A stretch of DNA of 64,000 nucleotides from Bacillota bacterium (GCA_023458035.1 JAEXAX010000031.1:33274-97273), one strand, 5' to 3'. Shown: positions 24,264-33,268, counted from the first letter of the stretch. The notes: generated by a model from the letters alone, not told the origin. Translations and numbers: made by a program.

Positions 24264-25744
24264 AACGCGGGGAGATCACGGTTTTTTTCAGCCTGCTGCT
24301 ATTTGGCCTGCTGCTTTTTTTAGGTACGCTGCTGGAAAGCGCCAGAGATGCCATTGCCAGAGAAAGGACGACACTGACCACGGCGGCCGCCCTGCAATCT
24401 GTCTGGGCGGCCTATGACCAGCAGCTGCATAACCGTTATCACCTGTTGGCTTATGACCTCAGTCTCGGTCAGAGCTTTTCCAAGGAACGGCTGCAGCAGC
24501 ACTGGCTGGAGGAAGCAAATCGGACAGTACGTACCACAACCGGGGATCTCAGTCCGGTGACGGCTGTCCGGGCTGAGTTGGAGCAGGCCGATTTGTTGAC
24601 AGATTATCAGGGCGCGGAATTTCGTGATCAGGCGGTTTCGTATATGAAACGAGTGGTGGGGATTGCTGATATTGAGAAGTGGCTGAACAGGCTGCCGGAG
24701 CAGGCCGAGGCTGAGAAGCAACAGGAGGAGCTCGAACGGCTGAAGGAAGAGCTGCCTGCTCTTTGGGAGAAACTGGATGCTGCAAATACCGGTGATGAGG
24801 CGATTCCGGCCACTGCAAAGCCTGACGGAAGGAAAACGGATGGCAGGACAGAGGAACAGCCGCTTAGCTGGCTGGAAAAACTGCGTTTGCAGCAGGCCGG
24901 CTTTGACCTTGCAAAATATTTGCCGGCCGGCTTCGAGCTGCATCAGGGGCGGTTAAACGATGATGATTTGTTTACAGAGCGAAAGACAACAGCCTGGGAA
25001 GGCTTTCACAGTCCGGCGGATATCGGCTGGTTGGAAGAGGGAGTGCTGGCAGAGTACTATCTTCGGCATTTTTCCTTTGCCACGGAGCCGACGGCAGACA
25101 CGGCCGGGAAGGCATCGGCGGCCGGCCGCCTGACCTATCAGGTGGAGTATCTGTTATACGGACAGAACACGGATATCCAGAATCTCAGGTCGGCTGCGGA
25201 AGCCATTCATCGACTGCGCACAGCGATCAATTTTATCTACCTGCAAACGGATATGAAGCGACAAAAATCTGCTGAGCTGCCGGCGACTGTGCTGGCGACA
25301 TTGCTGGGAGAACCGAAGGCAAAGGATGTGATCAAGCAGGCGCTGCTGTTTTACTGGTCCACCCGGGAGGCGGATTGGGAAATCAAAAGCTTGTTTGCCG
25401 GCGGGGCAATCGCTTTGCTAAAGGGAGATGCCAGCTGGAAGACCGCTTTGTACGGGCCGCTTCCGGAACCGGAGGCAGGAGGCGGGACAGAGGCCGGTCT
25501 GCGTTTTTCCTACCGTGACTATCTGCGGTTACTACTGCTCTGGCATCGAAGCGAGACGACCGGTCGGGCTTTGAATTTGATCGAGTATGAGCTGCGTCAG
25601 TATGATGGATATGCCGGCGTGCAGCTGGATCGTTACATGGTTTCGGGCCGAATCAGCTATCGGTGGCGGGCCGCGCCGCTGTTTCCGTTCGCTCTGCCGC
25701 TACAGCCGGGCGAGTGGCAGATCAGTCGAAAGTATAGCTATTAA
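24260..25744 (+). CDS. DUF5702-like pseudopilin of the Tad locus
   Basis: 494 residues. It starts MKRGEITVFFSLLLFGLLLF, a charged tip and a single hydrophobic helix of prepilin style, then ESARDAIARERTTLTTAAALQSVWAAYDQQLHNRYHLLAYD, the pattern I know from DUF5702 proteins in Clostridial Tad loci. The remainder is a long soluble, Gln/Glu-rich extracellular region. Likely a minor pilin or TadG-like assembly factor; no enzymatic motif is visible. The start overlaps the Flp1 stop. Confidence 0.7.
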   Translation: MKRGEITVFFSLLLFGLLLFLGTLLESARDAIARERTTLTTAAALQSVWAAYDQQLHNRYHLLAYDLSLGQSFSKERLQQHWLEEANRTVRTTTGDLSPVTAVRAELEQADLLTDYQGAEFRDQAVSYMKRVVGIADIEKWLNRLPEQAEAEKQQEELERLKEELPALWEKLDAANTGDEAIPATAKPDGRKTDGRTEEQPLSWLEKLRLQQAGFDLAKYLPAGFELHQGRLNDDDLFTERKTTAWEGFHSPADIGWLEEGVLAEYYLRHFSFATEPTADTAGKASAAGRLTYQVEYLLYGQNTDIQNLRSAAEAIHRLRTAINFIYLQTDMKRQKSAELPATVLATLLGEPKAKDVIKQALLFYWSTREADWEIKSLFAGGAIALLKGDASWKTALYGPLPEPEAGGGTEAGLRFSYRDYLRLLLLWHRSETTGRALNLIEYELRQYDGYAGVQLDRYMVSGRISYRWRAAPLFPFALPLQPGEWQISRKYSY

Positions 25745-25790
25745 CAATTAGCCGGATCGGCTGCTGAAAGAAAGAAGGAGGTGTGACAGG

Positions 25791-26708
25791 GTGCTTCGTT
25801 TGTCACCGCAAAATAAAAAAATAATGCAATACTCTCTTGGTTCATCTAAACACAGTCAATTTTTATTCCCGATGAAGCATATAAAAATCTGTCAATCCGA
25901 TAGCGGAGCATCCTGTCATGCCTCCATTCGATCCGGGCGAAAACGTGCTGTGCTGACGGTGGAAGCGGCACTGGTGCTGACGGCCGCCACGACCCTATTG
26001 TTGGGCTTGATCAGTTTATTGGATCTGTTGTGGCTGCAGCAGGGCGTGCGTCGGACTGCCCTGGTCAGTATGCAGCGACAGGCGGCCTATGCTGCCGCCA
26101 CGGCCGAGCTCGTGGGAGGTAGCTATGACGAAACATTGGAGTTGCCGGAAAGCTTGTTTCTGCCGCAACAGACAGAGGGAGAGATTCATCGTTTTGTACA
26201 GCGTAAGGCGCCGGATTGGATCAGTCGTCGAGTTAGAGATATTCGCTGTAGTATCAGCTTGTTTGAGCGCACTGATGACTATCTGACGGCCAAACTGAGC
26301 TACAAGCTGGCGCCACTGTTCTGGCCGACCGCACTGGACTGGCAGGAAACTGTACGGATCCGTAAGTGGACCGGTCGCAGGAGAGGTACGGTGGCGGAAC
26401 CGGAAAACGGTAAGGGGGATATATTTTTAAGCCGCTATCCGAGCGTTTACCATACAAAAGAAGACAGTCGCTATCTGCATGTGTCCTATCGGGCGGTGCC
26501 GCGCAAGTGGGTTCATTTGTACCGAAACCGGGACGGTAAGAGCTATCAGCCGAGCCGTTATAACACCAATCCGGATTCGATTTATGTATTTATCACCGAG
26601 TACGGCACTACCTATCATGATCATATTGATCCGGCATTGACTAGAAATTATAGCCAACAGCCGCTCGAGGAGATAGAGGATCAGTATCGACCGGCAAAGG
26701 GGGATTGA
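25791..26708 (+). CDS. TadE-like minor pseudopilin with an atypical N-terminus
   Basis: 305 residues from GTG 25791, 9 bases after AGGAGG (25776-25781). The TadE-type segment begins only near residue 53 (RKRAVLTVEAALVLTAATTLLLG). The preceding 50 residues are encoded by AT-rich DNA (about 25800-25905) unlike the rest. The C-terminus has two similar YH motifs, VYHTKEDSRYL and TTYHDHIDPAL, where related proteins often have a Cys. An alternative start at ATG 25872 would shorten the odd N-terminus but has a poor ribosome site. Confidence 0.65.
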   Translation: MLRLSPQNKKIMQYSLGSSKHSQFLFPMKHIKICQSDSGASCHASIRSGRKRAVLTVEAALVLTAATTLLLGLISLLDLLWLQQGVRRTALVSMQRQAAYAAATAELVGGSYDETLELPESLFLPQQTEGEIHRFVQRKAPDWISRRVRDIRCSISLFERTDDYLTAKLSYKLAPLFWPTALDWQETVRIRKWTGRRRGTVAEPENGKGDIFLSRYPSVYHTKEDSRYLHVSYRAVPRKWVHLYRNRDGKSYQPSRYNTNPDSIYVFITEYGTTYHDHIDPALTRNYSQQPLEEIEDQYRPAKGD

Positions 26709-26710
26709 GC

Positions 26711-27148
26711 ATGAGAGAACTGTGTTTGGCCGGACTTTTACTGACGATACTGGCGATTTGCTCCCGACAGGATCTGCGAGACCGTCGGATCACCCTCTGG
26801 CCGGTCTTAATCACCATTTCGGTGGCGGTTGTGTTAAGACTGACAGATGGGAAAACAAGCGGGTGGTTGATGCTCATAGATGCAGCGCCGGGCATCGGCA
26901 GTTTTTTGCTCTGTCGCCTGCGGCCGACCGACTTTGGTGAAGGAGATGCCTGGATAGTGCTGACCATCGGTCTGTTTTTGGGTTGGCAAAAAACAGTGAC
27001 GGCAGTCTTTCTTGCTTCACTTTTGGCTGCGGGTCTTGGAGGAGCCGGCCTGTTGATGAAGCGGCTGCGACGTGACAGCGGTTTGCCCTTTGTTCCGTTT
27101 CTGCTGGGAGGCGTCTTGCTGGTTTATGGCTGTCATCTCTGGAGTTAG
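26711..27148 (+). CDS. Second prepilin peptidase, A24 family
   Basis: 145 residues with about five membrane helices. It carries the two A24 aspartates: D21 in SRQDLRDRRITLWP and D79 in TDFGEGDAWIVL (GxGD form). This protein has the more canonical active site of the two A24 enzymes in the locus. ATG 26711 is used (GGGGG just upstream) rather than the TTG at 26705. The gene lies between two TadE-like genes, overlapping neither by much, so it belongs to the same operon. Confidence 0.7.
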   Translation: MRELCLAGLLLTILAICSRQDLRDRRITLWPVLITISVAVVLRLTDGKTSGWLMLIDAAPGIGSFLLCRLRPTDFGEGDAWIVLTIGLFLGWQKTVTAVFLASLLAAGLGGAGLLMKRLRRDSGLPFVPFLLGGVLLVYGCHLWS

Positions 27149-27168
27149 ACCGGAGCCGAAAGGAGGAT

Positions 27169-27648
27169 ATGGTGAAAAACAGTCTGGCAGGCGTTCGTCG
27201 CCGGGCAATGGTAACGGTGGAGGCCGCTTTGGTTTTACCGCTGATTTTGTTTACGCTGGCGGCCTGTCTGCTATTTGCTGCTTGGCTGCATGACCGTGTG
27301 GTCATCTCTGCGCATGTCCAGCGGGAACAGGAGGCGGCGTTTTTTCCATCCCGCGGCAGCAGTTTTGAAGACTGTACCGATCAGAGGGTGTGGACGGTGC
27401 TTTCGCGGGACTGCCTGTTGCGGTGGGAGTTGAAAGAAACATTGACAGAGGAGAGCTATCGGCTGAAAGCCGGCGGTCCCGGTATTTGGACAGAAAAGCT
27501 GACGGTCGAGGATCAGGCTGACCGACGCGGCAGTTCATCGCTCGATATCCTGCGGCGGGTCGAACAGATCCGATTCTGGAGGAAAAAGCTGTTCTCATCC
27601 GAAGGGGAGAAGGGTGGGAAGGAAAATACAAAAATCCCTATTGAATGA
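27169..27648 (+). CDS. TadE-like minor pseudopilin
   Basis: 159 residues. RRRAMVTVEAALVLPLILFTLAACLLFAAWLHDRVV near the start is a textbook TadE signal: basic tip, VTVEAALVLP with the key Glu, then the hydrophobic helix. The remaining 110 residues are soluble with no known motif. AGGAGG lies directly upstream. It is the last gene of the Tad locus; its stop is at 27646-27648, and the -35 box of the tRNA promoter begins at once. Confidence 0.78.
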   Translation: MVKNSLAGVRRRAMVTVEAALVLPLILFTLAACLLFAAWLHDRVVISAHVQREQEAAFFPSRGSSFEDCTDQRVWTVLSRDCLLRWELKETLTEESYRLKAGGPGIWTEKLTVEDQADRRGSSSLDILRRVEQIRFWRKKLFSSEGEKGGKENTKIPIE

Positions 27649-27678
27649 TTGACAAATACGATCTTCATTGGCTATAAT
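27649..27678 (+). promoter_or_regulatory. Near-consensus promoter for tRNA-Ser
   Basis: TTGACA (27649-27654) and TATAAT (27673-27678), both perfect, spaced 18. The start point would fall about a dozen bases before the tRNA. Confidence 0.88.
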
Positions 27679-27697
27679 AACATAGCTTGTTATATTT

Positions 27698-27783
27698 GGA
27701 GACGTATCGAAGTGGTCATAACGAGCTCGACTCGAAATCGAGTTGTCCGAAAGGGCACGTGGGTTCGAATCCCACCGTCTCCG
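27698..27783 (+). tRNA. tRNA-Ser (anticodon CGA)
   Basis: The acceptor GGAGACG (27698-27704) pairs with CGTCTCC (27776-27782), followed by discriminator G. The anticodon stem CTCGA/TCGAG encloses the loop CTCGAAA, giving anticodon CGA (codon UCG). A long variable arm (GTCC-GAAA-GGGC) and a T arm GTGGG-TTCGAAT-CCCAC fit the class II serine tRNA shape. CCA is not encoded. Confidence 0.95.
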
Positions 27784-27829
27784 TTTTTATGCAGGGTGAG
27801 TCCGGGGCGGGCTCCCGACCTTGTTTTCG

Positions 27830-27856
27830 AAGCCTTGTATGCCACAAGGCTTTTTT
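27830..27856 (+). terminator. Terminator after tRNA-Ser
   Basis: AAGCCTTGT (27830-27838) pairs with ACAAGGCTT (27844-27852), followed by a T-run to 27856. It separates the tRNA from ktrB. Confidence 0.8.
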
Positions 27857-27901
27857 ACATATCCGGGCAATCAAAAAACAGTCCGGAGACGGAGGAAGAA
27901 G

Positions 27902-29278
27902 ATGAAAAAGTGGATAAATATTGAGGATTGGTCAACGACCAGAAAGATCACCTTCAGCTTTCTGCTGGTGATTTTGGTGGGCAGTGTACTGCTCAGCCTG
28001 CCGTGGATGCATCGGTCGGGAGCACAGACACAGTATCTGGATCATTTGTTCACAGCGGTTTCGATGGTCTGCGTGACAGGATTGAGTGTGCTGAATGTTA
28101 AAGAGGTATATTCCTTTGCCGGGCAGCTGGTGTCGATCGGTCTGATGCAGATTGGTGGTTTAGGGTTGATTACGTTGATTTCGATCAGCTTTTATCATTT
28201 GAAAAAGAGCCTCAGCCTGAAAGATCAGTACACCCTGCAGGAGGCCTTGAATTACCCCAGCAGTCGGGAGATTCGTCATTTTCTGTCAATGGTCTATCGG
28301 TTTACCTTTATCATAGAAGGAATCGGCATGCTGTTGTTGATGTTTGAATTTGTACCCCGTTTCGGATGGGTGGACGGCATCTGGACATCCATCTTTACCG
28401 CTGTATCGGCCTTTTGTAATGCCGGTTTTGACAATCTGGGTGACAGCAGCCTGCAGGCCTATGTGACAAATCCGCTGGTATCCTTGACGGTGCCGGCGCT
28501 GATCATCTGCGGCGGCCTCGGATTTTCAGTTTGGAAGGATTTGCGAGACAGTATGAGGAGATTTTTGCATGATCGTCCGAGACGATTGAAACGGATCTGG
28601 AGCCATCTGTCGTATCACAGTCGCCTGGTATTGATGATGACCTTCGGTTTATTGATCGGCGGTATGTGCATCACCTGGTTGATCGAACTGCATAATCCGG
28701 CGACCATCGGAAAGCTGTCATTACCGCAGCAGGGAATTACCTCATTCTTTCAGTCTGCGACCATGAGAACAGCCGGGTTTGCCACCATTGATTATACCAA
28801 GACTATGCCGGCCACCAATTTTATTTATATGATTCTGATGTTTATCGGCGGAGCGCCGGGAGGAACAGCCGGCGGTGTCAAAGTGACGACCATCGCCATC
28901 GCAATATTACTTTGTATCGCAGAGATCAAGGGCAGTGAACAGGTCGGTTTCGGTTATCGTAGCTTTCCCAGAGCCCTGGTCAAGCAGGCAGTAACCTTGT
29001 TGCTGGTCTTTGCAGTGGTATTTTTGACAGGCTTTGCGCTGTTGCTGTTGACGCAGCCGCATCTGAGCTTTGAGGAGCTGATCTTTGAAGCGATCAGCGC
29101 CATGGCAACGGTCGGGGTATCGATGAATTTGACGGCCAAGCTGAATGTGGCCGGTGAGATCATTATTATGATGCTGATGTTCATCGGCCGCGTCGGTCCG
29201 CTGACCTTCTTCCTCAGCATGATGCAGCGGGAGCGCCGGGAAATCAAATATGCGGAAACCAATATCTTGATCGGTTAG
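27902..29278 (+). CDS. ktrB: K+ uptake channel subunit (KtrB/TrkH family)
   Basis: Membrane pore for Na+- or H+-linked potassium uptake, 458 residues from ATG 27902 (GGAGG upstream; the longer frame to 27821 runs through the terminator). The four pore-loop repeats are visible: VCVTGLSVL, FCNAGFDNLG, MRTAGFATID and ATVGVSMN, each with the filter glycine. Eight membrane segments are expected. KtrA follows 21 bases later, giving a complete two-gene Ktr system. Confidence 0.9.
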   Translation: MKKWINIEDWSTTRKITFSFLLVILVGSVLLSLPWMHRSGAQTQYLDHLFTAVSMVCVTGLSVLNVKEVYSFAGQLVSIGLMQIGGLGLITLISISFYHLKKSLSLKDQYTLQEALNYPSSREIRHFLSMVYRFTFIIEGIGMLLLMFEFVPRFGWVDGIWTSIFTAVSAFCNAGFDNLGDSSLQAYVTNPLVSLTVPALIICGGLGFSVWKDLRDSMRRFLHDRPRRLKRIWSHLSYHSRLVLMMTFGLLIGGMCITWLIELHNPATIGKLSLPQQGITSFFQSATMRTAGFATIDYTKTMPATNFIYMILMFIGGAPGGTAGGVKVTTIAIAILLCIAEIKGSEQVGFGYRSFPRALVKQAVTLLLVFAVVFLTGFALLLLTQPHLSFEELIFEAISAMATVGVSMNLTAKLNVAGEIIIMMLMFIGRVGPLTFFLSMMQRERREIKYAETNILIG

Positions 29279-29299
29279 AACGATCGGCAGGGAGGAAAT

Positions 29300-29974
29300 A
29301 TGAAAACAAAAAAAATCGGTGTGCTTGGACTGGGGGTCTTTGGCTGTACAGTGGCCAAGCAAATGAGTTTTTATCACTGTGATGTGTTGGCCATTGACAG
29401 GCAGGAGGAAAACGTTCGCTATATTGCTGATGAGGTGACAAAGGCGGTGGTCGGAGATATGACTGATCATGACTTTTTGGAGTCGGTCGGTATCGCCCAA
29501 TGTGATGTGGTCATCATTGCCGCCGGTAATAGTCTGGAGAGCAGTGTGCTGGCAACTATGCACTGTCGCAAACTGGGTGTGCCGAAGATCATTGCAAAGG
29601 CTCACAGCTCAACCTTCGAGCAGGTTTTGTTTGCCCTGGGTGTGGACAGCGTGGTGACACCGGAAAAGGATATGGGACGGGCGCTGGCCTCGAAAATTTT
29701 GCGCAATCAGCTGGATGAAGTCCTGCGGCTGGATGGGGACACCTCGGTCATCGAATTTACCATTCCGAATAAATGGGTGGGCAAGACCATGGTCGAGTTG
29801 GATCTGCGCCGCCGCTTTGAGCTGAATATTCTGGGTACCAGAGCAGAGCGCGGCGGCAAGCTGAATGCCCGTGTTTCCGCCGTGGAGCCGCTGAAGGAAA
29901 ATACCATCATGGTTGCACTGGCCGGCTCTCATACGTTTGAGCAATTTGATTATCAGGGACATTTTAACGATTAA
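29300..29974 (+). CDS. ktrA: K+ uptake regulator, RCK domain protein (KtrA/TrkA family)
   Basis: 224-residue cytosolic ring protein gating KtrB. The Rossmann nucleotide loop is VLGLGVFGCTVA (GxGxxG), and the acidic residue that ends strand 2 is in VLAIDRQEE. The RCK-N half runs to about residue 140, and the RCK-C half carries FTIPNKWVGKTMVELDLRRRFELNILG. Length is typical of KtrA (about 220), not the doubled TrkA. Known members bind ATP/ADP and c-di-AMP. GGAGG precedes the ATG and a terminator follows. Confidence 0.9.
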   Translation: MKTKKIGVLGLGVFGCTVAKQMSFYHCDVLAIDRQEENVRYIADEVTKAVVGDMTDHDFLESVGIAQCDVVIIAAGNSLESSVLATMHCRKLGVPKIIAKAHSSTFEQVLFALGVDSVVTPEKDMGRALASKILRNQLDEVLRLDGDTSVIEFTIPNKWVGKTMVELDLRRRFELNILGTRAERGGKLNARVSAVEPLKENTIMVALAGSHTFEQFDYQGHFND

Positions 29975-29982
29975 GCAGAGTT

Positions 29983-30020
29983 AAAGAGGAGCAAAGCAGA
30001 CAGACATTTGTTCCTCTTTT
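29983..30020 (+). terminator. Terminator of the ktrBA operon
   Basis: AAAGAGGAGCAAA (29983-29995) pairs with TTTGTTCCTCTTT (30007-30019) with one wobble, and Ts continue to 30020. Confidence 0.8.
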
Positions 30021-30100
30021 TCGCAATCTTAGAAGAGAGAAGTAAACAGACATGAAACAGAATGAAGGACAGCCGATGAAATCCGGAAAGGAGTTGTGCG

Positions 30101-31534
30101 GTGAAGCTGCTTGAAACGATGGAACGATATTTGGCAGAAGAGAATATTCCCTTCCATATGCCGGGACATAAACGTTGTACCACCGGGGTCTGGCCGCAGT
30201 CTGTAATGAAGCGTGATGTGACGGAGGTGGATGAACTGGATGATCTGCATCATGCAGATGGAGCGATTGCCGAACTGCAAAGCTGGATTTCAGATCTATA
30301 TGGCAGTCGCCGCTCCTACTGCCTGGTCAATGGCAGCACCGGCGGCGTGCTGTCTGCCATGTGGGCCGTCAGTCGGCCGGGAGATCACATCCTGATCGCC
30401 AGAAACTGTCATAAATCCGTTTATCACGGTTTACAACTATTGGGCTTACGGCCATGCTATCTGTATCCGCCGGTATCTGCTGAAGGCTTTGCTCTGGGGA
30501 TAACGGCAGCACAGGTGGAGCATGCACTGGAGCAGGCCGGCCGGGTGAATCGCCTGCCGATCGCCATGGTATTAACCTCGCCGACCTACGAAGGCGTTTT
30601 GTCTGAGGTGGAAGCGATCGCAGGCTGTCTGCATAAGCGCGGAATACCGCTGATCGTCGATGAAGCTCACGGAGCGCATCTTCGTTATCATGCGGCTTTT
30701 CCGGCTACGGCGGTGGAAGCAGGAGCGGATTTGGTCATCCAGAGCTTACACAAAACATTGCCGGCCCTCACCCAGACAGCCCTGCTGCACCGGCAGGGAG
30801 ATTTAGTGGATGCACAGAGACTGGCCTATGCGCTGCAGATGTTTCAGACGAGCTCGCCATCTTATGTGTTTCTGCAAAACATTGAAAGCTGTCTGACCTT
30901 TGTGCAGGAGCCGTCGCGCTGGCAGTCGTATGTTGAACGCTTACAAAGCTTGAGAGAGAGGCTGTTCGGTCTTGCGGGTGGACAGCCGGCATTGTGGAAG
31001 CCTGACGAGGAAGTGAGAGGTCTGTATGATCCGAGCAAGCTGGTGCTGTTGGCGCCCGGCCGTGGTGAGCAGCTGTATCGAAGCCTGAGAACACGATTTT
31101 CGATTCAGGCCGAGCTGTGGCAGCCGGATCATTGCCTGCTGATGACTTCGGCGGCTGATTCGCCGGAAGCGTATGAGAGATTGTTTCTTGCTGTCGAAAT
31201 ACTGGGGCGCGAATGGCTGACAGAGCCGGCGGCCGGTCGAACCGCCACATTATCTGAGCTGCCGCAGGCGGTCGTGGCCGCTGAGCCGGGAACAGCCGTC
31301 CGGGCTGACAAACAGTGGCTGGCACCTGTATCTGCCATCGGGCACATCGCTGCCGGTATGGTTTATCCCTATCCACCCGGTATCCCGTTGGTGGCGCCGG
31401 GGGAGAGAGTGACGGAGAGCATCTCGGATATGATCAGATGCTATCTGCAAAGCGGTACGAAACTGCAGGGCTCCGGGCTCCGACAGACAGAGGTCGGTTG
31501 GGAGCTGGCAGTTATGAAGGAGGAAGGATTATGA
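30101..31534 (+). CDS. Orn/Lys/Arg decarboxylase family protein (SpeA/YaaO type)
   Basis: PLP-dependent fold-type I decarboxylase of basic amino acids, probably supplying polyamine precursors. It has 477 residues, close to B. subtilis YaaO, and lacks the wing domain of the large Gram-negative enzymes. Motifs are IPFHMPGHKR at the start, NGSTGGVLSAMWAV, IVDEAHGAHLRYH and the PLP lysine in QSLHKTLPALTQTA. The C-terminal domain has YPPGIPLVAPGE. GTG 30101 lies 7-8 bases after AAAGGAG. The stop overlaps the next start (ATGA). Substrate (Arg, Lys or Orn) cannot be read from sequence. Confidence 0.85.
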   Translation: MKLLETMERYLAEENIPFHMPGHKRCTTGVWPQSVMKRDVTEVDELDDLHHADGAIAELQSWISDLYGSRRSYCLVNGSTGGVLSAMWAVSRPGDHILIARNCHKSVYHGLQLLGLRPCYLYPPVSAEGFALGITAAQVEHALEQAGRVNRLPIAMVLTSPTYEGVLSEVEAIAGCLHKRGIPLIVDEAHGAHLRYHAAFPATAVEAGADLVIQSLHKTLPALTQTALLHRQGDLVDAQRLAYALQMFQTSSPSYVFLQNIESCLTFVQEPSRWQSYVERLQSLRERLFGLAGGQPALWKPDEEVRGLYDPSKLVLLAPGRGEQLYRSLRTRFSIQAELWQPDHCLLMTSAADSPEAYERLFLAVEILGREWLTEPAAGRTATLSELPQAVVAAEPGTAVRADKQWLAPVSAIGHIAAGMVYPYPPGIPLVAPGERVTESISDMIRCYLQSGTKLQGSGLRQTEVGWELAVMKEEGL

Positions 31535-32121
31535 GAACCATCATTTGTTTGCTGGGTAAAAGTGCCTCCGGCAAAGATACTTTATATCAACAGATCCTGG
31601 AGGTGGGCAGACTGCCCTTACAACGGGTAGTCAGCTATACCACCAGACCGCAGCGGGCAGGGGAGAAGGATGGTCTGGCTTATCACTTTTGCACCGAGAT
31701 CGAGCTGACCGAATTTCGTCGTCAAGGCCTGGTGATCGAGGAGCGTTGTTACCAGACAGTGGCCGGCCCCTGGCATTACTTCACGTTGGCTGACGAACAA
31801 TTTGCAGCCGTTGCAGATAGACATTTATTGATGATTGCCACCCCACAGATGGTTCTAAGTCTGCGCCGATTCTTCGGAGCGGAGGCGGTGCACCCTATTT
31901 TGGTCGAGCTGGATGAAGGAGAACGCCTGAGCAGGGCAATTGCCAGGGAACGTTTACAGACAAAGCCGAATTATGCCGAGGTCTGCCGACGTTTTCTGGC
32001 TGATGAAGAGGACTTTGCACCGGAAATACTGGTGCAGCTGCAACCCTGCCATCGGGTAAGGCATGAAAAAACAGAGGACTGCATAAAACAAATTGAGGAC
32101 TATATACAGTCTGTGCTATAA
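31531..32121 (+). CDS. Guanylate kinase-like P-loop kinase
   Basis: 196 residues from ATG 31531, which overlaps the decarboxylase stop. It opens with a P-loop GKSASGKDTL and continues VVSYTTRPQRAGEKDGLAYHF, the GMP-binding TTRxxRxGE/DG signature of guanylate kinases. The lid and C-terminal part are divergent, so it may be a paralogue of the housekeeping Gmk rather than Gmk itself. The neighbourhood (decarboxylase, this gene, holB, PSP1) matches a conserved Firmicute cluster where tmk or gmk-like genes sit before holB. Confidence 0.72.
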   Translation: MRTIICLLGKSASGKDTLYQQILEVGRLPLQRVVSYTTRPQRAGEKDGLAYHFCTEIELTEFRRQGLVIEERCYQTVAGPWHYFTLADEQFAAVADRHLLMIATPQMVLSLRRFFGAEAVHPILVELDEGERLSRAIARERLQTKPNYAEVCRRFLADEEDFAPEILVQLQPCHRVRHEKTEDCIKQIEDYIQSVL

Positions 32122-32188
32122 TAAAGTGTCAGACAGTTGATAAACCTTGCGGGTGAATCCGCGCAGATGGTAACCGAAAGGGAATGAA

Positions 32189-33184
32189 ATGAAGCAATTT
32201 ACGGATGTGATCGGAAATGAAGGCGTGATCACGCACTTTCGACAGGCATTACAGGCGGACGCGGCCGTCCATGCCTATCTGATCGGCGGTGAAAAGGGTC
32301 TGGGCAAAAAGCTGACAGCCGGCATTTTTGCAGCCTCTTTATTGTGCAGGGAGGTTGATCCGGTCGGCCGGCCCTGCGGACATTGCGATGCCTGCATCAA
32401 GATCGCTGCCGGTTCCCATCCGGATTTGAAATGGATTACCACCGACAAAAACAGTCTGGGAGTCGAGGAGATTCGCACGCAGGTGGTCGATGATATGTCG
32501 ATCAAGCCTTACTATGGCGGCAGGAAGATTTACCTGATTCCGGATGCTGAGAAGATGACGCCTCAGGCACAGAATGCCTTATTGAAGACCATCGAGGAGC
32601 CGGCGGGTTATGGCGTGGTCATTTTGTTGGCCAATGTTGAGGAGGGAATCCTGCCGACCATCACATCCCGTTGCCTGCGCTTGAACTGTAAGCCGGTCAC
32701 CGGAGATCAACTGGAGAAATATCTGATCCGTAAGTATCGGCTTCCGGATTATCGGGCCGCTGCCCTGGCTGCCTTTGCCAGAGGAAATATCGGAAGGGCA
32801 AAGCAGCTGTTGGCCGATGAGGAGTTTGAGGAGATGAAGCAGAGTTTGCTGCAACTGCTTAAATATCTGTCAGAATGGTCTTCCACTCGGCTACTGGAAT
32901 ATGCCGCAGAGTTGAAGCCTTATAAACAGCGGATCGGAGAATATCTTGATCTTCTGCAGGTCTGGTATAGAGATGTATTGCTCTATAAATCGACCGGACG
33001 GACAGAGGGGCTGATTTTCAGTGATCAAACCGCGCTGATTAAGCGAAGGGCAGACGCGATCGGCTATGACGGCCTGGAACGTTCATTACAGGCCATCGGG
33101 CAGGCGGATATCCGTCTGCGTGCCAATGTCAATCAGGAGCTGACCATGGGCTTGTTGATAACGGCCCTGGCGGATAATGCCTGA
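32189..33184 (+). CDS. holB: DNA polymerase III delta-prime subunit
   Basis: Clamp-loader subunit, 331 residues. N-terminal AAA fold: GNEGVITHFRQALQ, AYLIGGEKGLGKKLTA (P-loop-like), zinc-binding cysteines CGHCDACIKIAAGSHPD, KIYLIPDAEKMTPQAQNALLKTIEEPAGY and the SRC motif in ILPTITSRCLRL. A C-terminal oligomerisation region follows. Delta-prime is normally ATPase-inactive, in keeping with the altered loop. It begins 67 bases after the kinase gene with AAGGG upstream. Confidence 0.88.
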   Translation: MKQFTDVIGNEGVITHFRQALQADAAVHAYLIGGEKGLGKKLTAGIFAASLLCREVDPVGRPCGHCDACIKIAAGSHPDLKWITTDKNSLGVEEIRTQVVDDMSIKPYYGGRKIYLIPDAEKMTPQAQNALLKTIEEPAGYGVVILLANVEEGILPTITSRCLRLNCKPVTGDQLEKYLIRKYRLPDYRAAALAAFARGNIGRAKQLLADEEFEEMKQSLLQLLKYLSEWSSTRLLEYAAELKPYKQRIGEYLDLLQVWYRDVLLYKSTGRTEGLIFSDQTALIKRRADAIGYDGLERSLQAIGQADIRLRANVNQELTMGLLITALADNA

Positions 33185-33268
33185 CAGTTTAAAAATCTAC
33201 AGCAGAAAGAATCTGTATCGGAAAGAGTGAAAACAGCCGGAGGGCTTTTTGAATAGAAGGAGAGAGAT

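Noticed and set aside
32122..32188. Riboswitch or T-box before holB
   Set aside because: The spacer is 67 bases, and no T-box or riboswitch core sequence is present; the region looks like an ordinary operon gap.
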